Origin: Larkinella rosea
GTDB taxonomy: Bacteria > Bacteroidota > Bacteroidia > Cytophagales > Spirosomataceae
Assembly (NCBI RefSeq): GCF_003858635.1
Contig: NZ_RQJO01000011.1
Location: forward strand, 248,001 to 312,000
DNA: 64,000 nucleotides
Direction of reading: 5' to 3'
Shown: in pieces, positions 24,572 to 33,104 of the stretch
Position numbering within the stretch: position 1 is the stretch's first letter
How the letters are laid out: each line of letters starts with the position of its first letter
Notes under the pieces: model-generated
Database searches by the model: none
What the model saw: only the letters and a program-made list of their open reading frames with translations
Told to the model about the DNA's origin: nothing
Position numbers and translations under genes: made by a program

Positions 24572-26587
24572 TTACGCCGGCAACCTGACCACCATTTCGG
24601 TGCCATCACCCGTCTGCGTTTCCACTTCCAGGCTTCCTCCGTGTCCATTGGTGATAATGTCATAACTCATAGATAGGCCAAGACCGGTTCCCTGCCCGGT
24701 CGGCTTCGTCGTAAAGAAAGGTTGAAAGATTTTGGCTTTCACCGATTCCGGAATGCCGGTACCATTATCTTTTACCCGGATTTCGACCTTCCCTTGGCTG
24801 CGCTGGGTACTCACCGTCACTTTAGGCCGATACCCTTCTGGTGCCGTTTTCTGCCGCTCCGCAACGGCGTAAAAAGCATTATTGTACAGGTTTAGCAACA
24901 CCCGGCCCATGTCCTGGGGAACCAGTTCGATGGGGGATAGATTCGCATCAAAGTTGGTCACCAGCTGGGCATTGAAGTCTTTATCCTTCGCCCGAAGCCC
25001 GTGATAGGCCAGTTTCAGGTATTCATTCGTCAACGCGTTAAGGTCCGTAACTTGCCGTTCCCCGGTGCTGCTTCGACTGTGCTCCAGCATGCCTTTGACA
25101 ATCGAATCCGCCCGTTTGCCATGGTGGTTGATTTTTTGCAGGTTCATGGTTAAATCGTCGGCGATCGCCAGCACATCCTCCAGTCGACCCGCTGAAGCTT
25201 CTTCTTTTAGTTCCTGCACCAACTCCCCGCTTATCTCCGAGAAGTTATTGACGAAGTTCAGGGGGTTCTGAATTTCGTGAGCAATTCCGGCCGTGAGTTC
25301 TCCCAGGGAAGCCATCTTTTCCTTCTGGATCAGTTGAGCCTGCGTCGTCTGGAGTTCCCCCAGCGCCTGCTCTGCTTTGCTACGCTGTTGATCAAGTTCG
25401 GTTTTTTGACGAGTTAGCAATTGATTGCTACGTCGTTGACGTTGGTTGGTTCGCCAAAGTAACCCGGCCACCAGCAGCACCACGGCGACCAGCCCCGTTA
25501 GCCCATACAGACGGATGCGGTTTTGATAGGATGCCTCCAGAGCAACCTGTTCCTGTTGACGCTGCTGTTCCTCAAAGCCAAGCGTGAGGAGTTGTTTGAT
25601 TTTTTCCTGACTGAAGAGGCTGTCTTTAGCCGCTACGGCTACTTTGAAATAGCGCAGCGCCTGCGTATTGTTGCGCCCTTCGTAGAGCTTCGTCATCAGT
25701 TTGCTGGCGGATAGAATGCCATCGAGGTAATTCGTTTGCTGTCCGGCTGCGAGTGCCCGGCGGGCATTGACGATGCTGGAGTCGATAGCGCCGGTTGCCT
25801 GGTATAAGGAGGCAATGCTCAAATAAATATCCGCCAAAGTAACCGTCGAATTACTTTGCTGGGCAGCCACCAGAGCCCGGCGGTAATACGAAAGGGCCGT
25901 GGTGGTGTCGTGACGCTTTAGGTGTAAATCGCCCAATAGGTAGAGGTTATGATCCAGAACGATTCGGCCTTTTTCCTGTTCAGTCAACGGTGTGGCCTTT
26001 TTTAAGTAATAGTCGGCCGAATCCAACTGATTGAGCAGCAGGTAAGTTTCTCCCAGATTGCAATACAGAATAGCATAAGTCCGGACGTCTCTTTGTGTAT
26101 CTTTCCGGTGCACCTGGTCAAAGACTTGTTGCGCTTCCTGAGACAGACTGAGCACGCGCTTGTAGTCCTTCTGCGCCTGATAGGGAGAAGCCATGTTGTT
26201 GAGTACGGAGGAAATGGCCGGCAGATCGTGAATGGATCGGCTAATCTGAAGCGATTGCTGAAAAAAGCGAATGGCTTTCGGATAATCTCCCAGGTTGGAA
26301 AGACTGCTGCCCATCAAATTAAGTCCCCGGGCCTGACCGGGTTTATCGTCCAATTGCTGCGCAAGCCGATACGCCTGTTGCGCGAGTCGATAGGAGGTGT
26401 CGGGTTTGATGTCGAGATAAAGATGCCCCAGCCGGTTCAGCCGACGCACCCGATTGGTATCCGCGCGTTGCTGGATCAATTGTCGTTTCAAACTGTCTAT
26501 CTCGGGTGACTGGGCGCAGGCCATCCAATTACTTCCCCACAATAGGGAAACCAAAGCGAGTAGGGCGGGGTGTAGCGAACGATTCAT
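24572..26587 (-). CDS. TPR-containing sensor histidine kinase
   Basis: A 671-residue kinase. Signal peptide ~1-26 (ending MACAQ), then about seven TPR units (residues ~30-330; for example ALRYFKVAVAAKDSLF and PKAIRFFQQSLQISRS), a single membrane helix near 355-373 (LYGLTGLVAVVLLVAGLLW), a coiled coil, and a HisKA/HATPase core. The phospho-site is GIAHEIQNPLNFVNNF (His near 437). ATP-binding boxes are NLYNNAFYAV, KDNGTGIP, FFTTKPTGQGTGLGLSMSYDI. The sensor part faces the periplasm. No response regulator is beside it. The gene with ~375 bp upstream is unique DNA between two direct repeats, so it appears to have been inserted between the cupin gene and the hybrid regulator gene. Confidence 0.93.
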   Translation of the reverse strand: MNRSLHPALLALVSLLWGSNWMACAQSPEIDSLKRQLIQQRADTNRVRRLNRLGHLYLDIKPDTSYRLAQQAYRLAQQLDDKPGQARGLNLMGSSLSNLGDYPKAIRFFQQSLQISRSIHDLPAISSVLNNMASPYQAQKDYKRVLSLSQEAQQVFDQVHRKDTQRDVRTYAILYCNLGETYLLLNQLDSADYYLKKATPLTEQEKGRIVLDHNLYLLGDLHLKRHDTTTALSYYRRALVAAQQSNSTVTLADIYLSIASLYQATGAIDSSIVNARRALAAGQQTNYLDGILSASKLMTKLYEGRNNTQALRYFKVAVAAKDSLFSQEKIKQLLTLGFEEQQRQQEQVALEASYQNRIRLYGLTGLVAVVLLVAGLLWRTNQRQRRSNQLLTRQKTELDQQRSKAEQALGELQTTQAQLIQKEKMASLGELTAGIAHEIQNPLNFVNNFSEISGELVQELKEEASAGRLEDVLAIADDLTMNLQKINHHGKRADSIVKGMLEHSRSSTGERQVTDLNALTNEYLKLAYHGLRAKDKDFNAQLVTNFDANLSPIELVPQDMGRVLLNLYNNAFYAVAERQKTAPEGYRPKVTVSTQRSQGKVEIRVKDNGTGIPESVKAKIFQPFFTTKPTGQGTGLGLSMSYDIITNGHGGSLEVETQTGDGTEMVVRLPA

Positions 26588-26961
26588 ACGAAGTTAAATG
26601 GACAAGGGACATTGGCCCGGTTAAGGGGCAAGTTCATTGCCAGCTTGGTTAGGGGTTCAACGAACCTGAGCTTTTCGCTCCTAATCAACGGGTACCTATG
26701 ATTGGGTGCATTTGCAAGTGTCCCAGCAGATTTATTGAGATCGGTTTGCATCAGCCGCCTGGCGGTTTCGGTACTGGAATGACCTATGTCTTAGTTCCTT
26801 GAATGACTGGAAAAAAAGGTAACAGGTATTTTGCTGCTGCGATTAAACCGTCAATGCAGGAAAGCATGAGCAAACGACAAGGTACAGGCATATACGTTGA
26901 GCCGGTCTGAGTTTGATAGGGGTTGTCAGATTTTCATCCCAAATGACAACTGAAGGATCGA
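26588..26961. other. Unique non-coding stretch upstream of the TPR kinase
   Basis: About 370 bp between the kinase start and the truncated cupin copy. I see no convincing ORF, RNA gene or strong inverted repeat. It should contain the kinase promoter on the minus strand, but no clear TAnnTTTG/TTTG pair stands out. It belongs to the unique part of the repeat-flanked cassette. Confidence 0.5.
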
Positions 26962-27111
26962 TTAAGGACGAAAAATGAAAACCGCACCGGGTGCCAGCAC
27001 ATTGATGGCTTCAAAAAAAGCCCCGTTGGTGTCTTTGGTAATCTGCCACCACATCCCGGCGGCTGCAAAATCGAGAATCCGATTCGAATCGGTCTTTTCT
27101 ACTTCTTTCAT
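26962..27111 (-). pseudogene. Truncated 5' copy of the cupin gene
   Basis: ATG 27111 and the next 41 codons match the start of the cupin gene (ATG 24189), including MKEVEK, the FAAAGMWW segment and FEAINVLAPG, but with one KDT unit instead of two. The match ends at 26986; the frame runs on for a few foreign codons (AVFIFRP) to a TAA at 26962. It lacks both cupin metal motifs and cannot be a functional cupin. Confidence 0.9.
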
Positions 27112-27432
27112 TGTCACGTTTTTTTAATTGTAAAAGCGCGTCAGGAACCCGTAACCGCCCCGCCTTTCACCCCCAAACCCCCTAAAGAGGGCTTTTAAAT
27201 CCGGATGTTAAAGCCCCCTTTAGGGGGTTTGGGGGTGAAAGGCGGTAGCACGTAATAGTCCTGGGGCGACCCGGTTTTAGGGCCTCTGTGCAGCGACACA
27301 AGATTACGGGAGCCGTCGGAAGACGAGGTGGACTATTGTTCGAAAAGGTGGACTATTGTTTAAATCGGATCAGAATGGCGGTATTGGCCGGGCGAAACGC
27401 CGAATTCTTCGGAGAACACGCGGCTGAAATAC
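26986..27432. repeat. Direct repeat 2 flanking the TPR-kinase cassette
   Basis: Second copy (~447 bp) of the segment at 24055-24508. It contains the truncated cupin start, the cupin leader, the second C-rich inverted repeat, a tandem pair of the word aaggtggactattgtt and the real 3' end of the hybrid two-component gene. Recombination between the two repeats would remove ~2.9 kb with the kinase gene and rejoin an intact cupin gene to the hybrid regulator gene. Confidence 0.93.
27161..27243. repeat. CCCCCTAAAGGGGG-type inverted repeat, copy 2
   Basis: Twin of the repeat at 24239-24319, with compensating and non-compensating changes: the left arm has CCCCCTAAAGAGGG while the right arm keeps CCCCTTTAGGGGG. 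It lies downstream of the hybrid regulator gene (minus strand) and would serve as its terminator. Confidence 0.85.
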
Positions 27433-30400
27433 TTGGCATCTTCAAAACCGACGGCGTAGCCGACTTCGGCAATGTTGAGGTCGGAGGAGGTCAGGAGTTC
27501 CTTGGCTTTGTTCAATCGGAGTGCCCGAATATACCGGGTCGTAGACAGGCCGGTGAGGGCCACCAGCTTGAGGTGCAGGGTGGAGCGGCTCATGCGCAGG
27601 CGCTGGCAGATTTCGTCAATGGACAGGTCGGTTCGGTCCAGTTGTTCCTCTACGGCCGCCCGTAATTTTTGCAGAAAGACCGCTTCGAGGGAAGCGGTTT
27701 CTTCCGGTGCCGACGGGCCGGTTTTCAGCGCCAGCTGGCTGTAATGAGCCTGCAGGACGCGCCGGGACTGGAGCAGATTCTGGAGCACGATCAGCAGTTC
27801 GTCCCGCTGAAACGGTTTGGTGAGGTAGGCATCCGCCCCGCGCCGGAGACCGCTGAGCCGGTCGCTGACGGCGGCCCGGGCCGTCAGTAACACGATCGGA
27901 ATGTGGCTGGTGCGCGAATCGTTCTTCAATTCATCAACCAATTGAAAACCGTCTTTCTGCGGCCCGGCCTGGACGGGCATCATGACATCGCTCAGAATCA
28001 GGTCCGGGATTTTCTCGAATGCCTGATTGATGCCCGCCTGACCGTTTTCGGCCCGCAGAAGGTAGTAGGTTTCGCCCAGACAGGATCGGATGTAGGCGGC
28101 CACATCCTCGTTGTCTTCCACCAGCAGCAGCACCGGTTTTTCCCCCGCCGGTTCGGACGTAATTTCCAATTGATCGCGGTTGATGATCGCCGGTTGGGCC
28201 GACGGTAGTTCCGCCAGCGGAGCCTGGTGAGTCCGGCGGAACTGGACAATAAATTCGGTTCCCTGCCCGGGCCTGCTGCGAACCGCCAGTCCGCCGTTCA
28301 TCAGCCCGACCAATTCCTGCACCAGCGACAGTCCGATACCGGTTCCGCCCGTTTCGGAAACCGGCATCGGGCTGTCCACCTGAAAAAACCGGTTGAAAAT
28401 CCGGGGCATTTGCTCCGTTTCTATGCCAGGCCCTGAATCGCGGACGCTGAGGAAAATCCAGGAATCATTCTTATGAAGTGTCGGCGAAACCGCTTCGTAA
28501 TAAGTTAGGTTGTCAGCATACTCCCGGTTTTTCTGTGTCGTCAGCCGGAACTCAATCCGACCACCCGCCGAGGTGAATTTTAGCGCATTCGATAACAGAT
28601 TGGAAAGAATATCCTGCAGTTTATCCGGATCAAAATCCGTTTCCAGCGTCTCAACATCCGACTGAACGTGCAATTGACTATTCTTCTGAGCGGCCAGGGA
28701 ATGAAACGGCTCAGCGACATACTGGCAGAACCGGACCAGATCGGCCCGGATGGGTTGCAGCCTCATTTCACCGGCTTCCAGTTTGGACAGGTCCAGAATC
28801 TGATTGATCAGGCGCAGCAAATTGGTGCCGTTCCGTTCAATCAGGTCCATTTCCCGCCGACCGGTTTCTTCCGATTGCTTTCGTTTCAGCTCCGAGGTCA
28901 TGCCTAGAATAACCGTCAGCGGAGTCCGGAATTCGTGCGAAATATTGGCAAAAAACCGGGATTTGGTTTCGTTAAGTCGTTGCAGCATCCCGGCCTGTTG
29001 TTCAATCACGCCCTTATCCTGTTCAATCTGGGCGGTCGCCAGCCGGATTTCGTTCTGGAGCCGTTTCTGTTCCTGCTCGTGATTCCAGATTCGCCACCGA
29101 AGCCAGCCCCTGATTCCGGTAATCAGCAGTAAAACCGTCAGGATTATGAACCAGATTTGTAGGTAAAAAGGACGGAGAACCTCGATCGGAATCGTCAGTG
29201 TATTGGCCGACCACTGTCCGTTGGATGCCTGCCCTTTGATCAACAACTGATACGTGCCATAGGGTAGGTTTCCGAGCCGCAGCGACGACTCCGCCTGGTG
29301 CGTCCAGGCATTATCCAGACCCTTAAACTGATAGGTATAGACGTTTTTTTCGGCATCGGCAAAATTCAGCATCGCAAAATCGAGTACGGCAGTCTGGTCA
29401 CCGGGTCGGAGGGTGATTTGGTGAGTTTGGTTCAAATCAGCGGTTTTGTCAACGATCTGGTTGATGTTCTGGTCAAACTGCCGAAAGGAAACAACCCGTA
29501 ATGGCAGCAGAATGGGCGGTTTTTCGACTTCAAAATCCCGGGGATCGAATGCGGTAATGCCATTGAGGCCGCCGAAATAAATCCGTCCGGTTTTATCCTG
29601 GAAATGCGAAATCCGGTTGAATTCATTGTGGGTAATACCATCCTGCACAAAATACGTCCGGGCAGTTTGCCGAACGGTATCAAACCGCATAATTCCGTAG
29701 TCGCTGCTCATCCACAGATTGCCCCGCCGGTCGGGGTAAACCGCATAGATATTATCGTTCGATAAACCTTCCGAACGTCGGAACTGACGAAAGTGATTGT
29801 TCCGCCGATCCCAGCGGATCAGGCCAGCATTGGCCGTTGCCAGCCAGTAAATGCCTTTCGCATCCTGGTAGAAATGCTGGAAATTATCGGCGGGCAGGTA
29901 AAAACCGCCTTTGCCGCCACTCCAGTAGCGGGCCGTGATGCCTTTGGCGGGGTCAACCACGTACAAGCCCGCGTTGGAACCCAGCCAGATGGTACCCTGC
30001 CGGTCGGCAGCGATGTGGAGCACATGAGCCTGAGCGAGTTCGGGGAATTGGTTGTATTGGGTGAAGGCGGTGAGCTGCCCGCTTGTTGCCTGAACGAACC
30101 AGAGGCCCGTCCGTCCGCCCGCAATCCATTGGCCGTTCCGATACGGAGCCAATGTCCAGACCGATGCATTGGTCGGGAATTCAGGTACTGCGTTTGGGTC
30201 GGATACCGGCTTCCGGATTGTGTTGAACGGTAACTTTGACAAGGTGTAGGTATGAGTCCGCAGGTCATAAAAAACCAACTGCCCTTTGATGCCGGCAATC
30301 AGTTTCCCCGCTCCATTATCAACTAAGCCCGTCATCCCGGCAAAAGTGGGTTGCCCGTACAAACTCCTGGTCGATCCCCCCGTCAGCGTAGTCGAAAAGA

Positions 30401-31532
30401 GGCCAAATTTTTCGAGATTCGCGTAAACCTGATCCCCCCTTGTCGTAATACCGCGGATGGCAGCTACGTTGTCGCCCGAATTGGATTCGTCGTAGAATAA
30501 CCGGCGAAAGTGATTTTGGGTCACCTTCACTTGGTAAACACCAAAACTGGTGCCCAACCACAGCCAGCCATTCTGGTCGCAGAAGAAACTTCGGTTGGTA
30601 ACGGCCTCGCCCGACAGCTGGCTTGTAACATCCAGAACAACGCCTTTGGCTGGATGCCACAACCGGGACCCGTCCCAGATTAATCCGGTACGGTCAAACG
30701 GGTAATAAACCGGGAACAGAAACTTCGATTGGGGTTGCTGAACGGAACGGGGCAACAGATGCTGGTTTCCCAACTCGTCGACGCTATAATAGTGGTCTAC
30801 CTGATTCTTATCGCCCGGATCGATGGCCGCTGCGGGAACAAAATAGACAAATTCGACGCCGGCATTGCGTTGTCCGAAACAAGGAGCCAGGGCGCTTTCC
30901 GGCTGTTGAATCCGGTGCAGAATGCGACCATCCGTGGCCACTTCAATCAACTGGTTCGCATCGGCTACGGCCCAAACCGTATTGTGGGCGGTCACCCGAA
31001 AGACCGATAGCTTTTTAAACTGGGGCAAAGGCACGAGACGAAGCCCCGAATCCGGGCTGTAGGAACCCAGAATGGCGGGTTGGCAGTTGGAAAAAAAGAT
31101 CGTACCGTTGGCGCTCCCCAACACGCGTTGGGGGACATCCAGGCAACTGGTCGATAGGTACGTATTGAACTTTTTTTCGAACGAAACCGCCGTACCCGTC
31201 AGGGGGTTGAAGAGGGTCATCCGGGCCTGTCCATGAGCCCCCATCAGCCACAGCAAACCGTCGGCATCCTGCGCAATCGACTGAATGTCATCAAAATCAA
31301 GGCCGTTGCGTTCTTTTGTAAACGTGGTGAAGGTTTTGCCATCGAAGCGGTTGAGACCGAACTTGGTGCCGAACCACATCATCCCCTGCCGATCCTGAAA
31401 AATCGCATTCACCTCCCGGTGCGACAGTCCATTTTCGGGGCCGTAGTGTTTCACCGAAGCCGCAAATTGCTGGGCATTAGCCAGGATGCTGCAACAAAAA
31501 AACAGTCCCGTTAGAAGGAGTACGGTTTTCAC
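27360..31532 (-). CDS. Hybrid two-component system regulator (propeller sensor, kinase, receiver, AraC output)
   Basis: 1,390 residues from GTG 31532, which gives a clean signal peptide (VKTVLLLTGLFFCC...NAQQ); a TTG 24 bp upstream is less likely. Periplasmic beta-propeller repeats run ~30-700 (GLSHREVNAIFQDRQGMMWFGT, and DRRGNLWMSSDYGIMRFD), then a Y_Y_Y domain ~710-790 (YTYQFKGLDNAW), a membrane helix ~800-820, HisKA with His ~865 in NISHEFRTPLTV, HATPase (NLLSNALKFT, GGTGIGLSLV), a receiver with Asp ~1182 in DLILSDVMMP, and an AraC HTH (~1300-1390). Such regulators usually sense glycan fragments and switch on glycan-use genes. No SusC/D locus is adjacent. The receiver has about five extra residues between MMP and DGF. 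Confidence 0.96.
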   Translation of the reverse strand: MKTVLLLTGLFFCCSILANAQQFAASVKHYGPENGLSHREVNAIFQDRQGMMWFGTKFGLNRFDGKTFTTFTKERNGLDFDDIQSIAQDADGLLWLMGAHGQARMTLFNPLTGTAVSFEKKFNTYLSTSCLDVPQRVLGSANGTIFFSNCQPAILGSYSPDSGLRLVPLPQFKKLSVFRVTAHNTVWAVADANQLIEVATDGRILHRIQQPESALAPCFGQRNAGVEFVYFVPAAAIDPGDKNQVDHYYSVDELGNQHLLPRSVQQPQSKFLFPVYYPFDRTGLIWDGSRLWHPAKGVVLDVTSQLSGEAVTNRSFFCDQNGWLWLGTSFGVYQVKVTQNHFRRLFYDESNSGDNVAAIRGITTRGDQVYANLEKFGLFSTTLTGGSTRSLYGQPTFAGMTGLVDNGAGKLIAGIKGQLVFYDLRTHTYTLSKLPFNTIRKPVSDPNAVPEFPTNASVWTLAPYRNGQWIAGGRTGLWFVQATSGQLTAFTQYNQFPELAQAHVLHIAADRQGTIWLGSNAGLYVVDPAKGITARYWSGGKGGFYLPADNFQHFYQDAKGIYWLATANAGLIRWDRRNNHFRQFRRSEGLSNDNIYAVYPDRRGNLWMSSDYGIMRFDTVRQTARTYFVQDGITHNEFNRISHFQDKTGRIYFGGLNGITAFDPRDFEVEKPPILLPLRVVSFRQFDQNINQIVDKTADLNQTHQITLRPGDQTAVLDFAMLNFADAEKNVYTYQFKGLDNAWTHQAESSLRLGNLPYGTYQLLIKGQASNGQWSANTLTIPIEVLRPFYLQIWFIILTVLLLITGIRGWLRWRIWNHEQEQKRLQNEIRLATAQIEQDKGVIEQQAGMLQRLNETKSRFFANISHEFRTPLTVILGMTSELKRKQSEETGRREMDLIERNGTNLLRLINQILDLSKLEAGEMRLQPIRADLVRFCQYVAEPFHSLAAQKNSQLHVQSDVETLETDFDPDKLQDILSNLLSNALKFTSAGGRIEFRLTTQKNREYADNLTYYEAVSPTLHKNDSWIFLSVRDSGPGIETEQMPRIFNRFFQVDSPMPVSETGGTGIGLSLVQELVGLMNGGLAVRSRPGQGTEFIVQFRRTHQAPLAELPSAQPAIINRDQLEITSEPAGEKPVLLLVEDNEDVAAYIRSCLGETYYLLRAENGQAGINQAFEKIPDLILSDVMMPVQAGPQKDGFQLVDELKNDSRTSHIPIVLLTARAAVSDRLSGLRRGADAYLTKPFQRDELLIVLQNLLQSRRVLQAHYSQLALKTGPSAPEETASLEAVFLQKLRAAVEEQLDRTDLSIDEICQRLRMSRSTLHLKLVALTGLSTTRYIRALRLNKAKELLTSSDLNIAEVGYAVGFEDAKYFSRVFSEEFGVSPGQYRHSDPI

Positions 31533-31609
31533 GGTGGGTGTTGTCAAAGCCCGCAAAGAGAAATCGATTTTCTGAACCAGAAATTAACCGGAGGTTCTGC
31601 TCTGACCAC

Positions 31610-31617
31610 CAAATATA
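31610..31617 (-). promoter_or_regulatory. Candidate -7 element for the hybrid regulator gene
   Basis: On the minus strand this reads TATATTTG, a match to TAnnTTTG, about 78 bp upstream of GTG 31532. No TTTG element is seen at the expected -33 spacing, so support is weak. Confidence 0.3.
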
Positions 31618-31645
31618 CTTTTTAATTGAATGAAGAGACTTGCGT

Positions 31646-31745
31646 AGTTTTAATTATAAATGTAAACCGGGTCGCCGGAGCGATGATGAATGTTAAATAT
31701 AAAAGTATTTCCTAAGGCGTCACTTTTACATTTATAACTAAAACT
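31646..31745. repeat. 21-bp inverted repeat downstream of the redoxin gene
   Basis: The arms 31646-31666 (starting AGTTTTAATTATAAATG) and 31725-31745 are reverse complements with one mismatch, separated by 58 bases. The right arm ends 5 bp before the stop of the redoxin gene on the minus strand. It could end that transcript, and it lies in the region where the promoter of the hybrid regulator should be. Confidence 0.75.
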
Positions 31746-31750
31746 CCGCA

Positions 31751-32887
31751 TCAATAATACCGCCCGATCATCCGGTTTTCCACAATTGTCTTTTTCATTT
31801 CCCGCGGATCGATCGGCCCCTGTTTGCTGTAGACGATCTTGCCGCCCGGTTCTACCAGAATGGTGTAAGGGAGCGCACCCTGCCAGTTGGGGTCGATGGC
31901 TTCGATCAGCGCGTATTTGTCCTCCGAACTGAACAGGTAATTTTTGTTGGACGCTTCTTTCTTTTTCAGGAATTCGAGCGCTTTGGCTTTTTTGTCGGGC
32001 TTGTCGGCCGAAACCGTCACAAATTCAAAATCGCGCTCGCGGTACATCCGGTCGATGGTGATGAATTCGGGAAACTCCTGCACGCACGGCCCGCACCAGG
32101 TCGCCCAGACGTTGATCAGCCGCAGTTTATCGGAATCGTTCCGGATCAGACTTTTCAATCCGGCCACGTCCACATCTTCGATGGAAACCGGTCGGTTGGC
32201 CCATTCGGCCTGCTGTTTTTTGATGTAATCGCTCTTTTCGATCCACTTCACCGAACAACCGAACGTCTTGGTGGTCGGCATCGGCACTTTTTCGCCCGCC
32301 AAAACCGCATCCAGAGCCGCCCGCGCATCTTCGGCGTTGGCCGTACCCGGTTTTTCTTTAGCGTCAAACCGTCCGGCGTATTGCAGCTTGCGGTCTTTGT
32401 CGAAAATAAAAACGTGGGGCGTCGCCACGGGCCCGTATTTCAAAGCCGTCGTCTGGGTGTCGCCGTCGTAGAGGTACGGAAAATTATACCCCTTCGCTTT
32501 GGCGCGTAGTTTCATTTCGGCGAAGGTGTCGCTCATATCGGTGTAACCCAGTTCGGCCAGACTCACCGTGGCCGGGCTGTTGGGCGAAATGACGACGAAA
32601 TTCACCTTCTTGGGTTTGTAGTCCTTCACCAGCTGAATCATGCGGTCTTCGTAGGCCTGAGCAGTGGGACAATGGTTGCAGCTGAACACAATGACCAGCG
32701 CGGGCGAACCGGCGAAATTCTTCAAACTATACTGCTTGCCATCGACGCCGGGCAGCGAAAAATCCGGCGCCGGCGCCCCGATTTCCAGGGTTTTGTGGTC
32801 GGCTTTGGGGATAAAAGACAGCGTGGCGACCAACATGAGCAGTCCGGCAATTTGCTGAATTTTGTTGGCTAAGGTCTTGGTTATCAT
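31751..32887 (-). CDS. Double thioredoxin-fold protein (redoxin + TlpA-like domains)
   Basis: A 378-residue protein with an N-terminal hydrophobic signal or anchor (IAGLLMLVATLSFIP). Two thioredoxin folds follow. Domain 1 (~35-205) begins GAPAPDFSLPGVDGKQYSLK and has a C-x-x-C site, Cys70-Asn-His-Cys73, then ATPHVFIFDKDRKLQYAG. Domain 2 (~235-378) has the TlpA/ResA-type site WATWCGPC (Cys265, Cys268) and ends with LPYTILVEPGGKIVY. A further conserved FGCSVKW sits at the domain border. It probably acts in the periplasm as a thiol-disulfide reductase or peroxide-related redoxin. The two different active sites may act in relay (inference). Single gene with its own terminator-like repeat. Confidence 0.9.
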   Translation of the reverse strand: MITKTLANKIQQIAGLLMLVATLSFIPKADHKTLEIGAPAPDFSLPGVDGKQYSLKNFAGSPALVIVFSCNHCPTAQAYEDRMIQLVKDYKPKKVNFVVISPNSPATVSLAELGYTDMSDTFAEMKLRAKAKGYNFPYLYDGDTQTTALKYGPVATPHVFIFDKDRKLQYAGRFDAKEKPGTANAEDARAALDAVLAGEKVPMPTTKTFGCSVKWIEKSDYIKKQQAEWANRPVSIEDVDVAGLKSLIRNDSDKLRLINVWATWCGPCVQEFPEFITIDRMYRERDFEFVTVSADKPDKKAKALEFLKKKEASNKNYLFSSEDKYALIEAIDPNWQGALPYTILVEPGGKIVYSKQGPIDPREMKKTIVENRMIGRYY

Positions 32888-33104
32888 AGAAGTAGATTGG
32901 TAAATGCAGGGATATTATACTTAAACCTGAAAATAATTAAATAATGCGGGATTGGGAAAATCCACCCCGTTTTCTTACGGTTTGGCCGCTAAAAATGCGG
33001 ATTCAACCGACTCCCGTTTGAAATCGATCAAAGGTAGGCTACTTTTAGTGAGCGGTTTTCTACTTCATCAACCGACCTTTTCGGCAGCGAACCAGCACGC
33101 ATAC

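Noticed and set aside
24436-24663. 75-codon minus-strand ORF spanning the repeat edge
   Set aside because: It is a chimera of the 23-codon regulator remnant and out-of-frame sequence from the 3' end of the TPR kinase, so not a real gene.
24055-27432. Repeat-flanked kinase considered as an insertion sequence or composite transposon
   Set aside because: The repeats carry pieces of host genes, no transposase is present, and no terminal inverted repeats or target-site duplication are visible.
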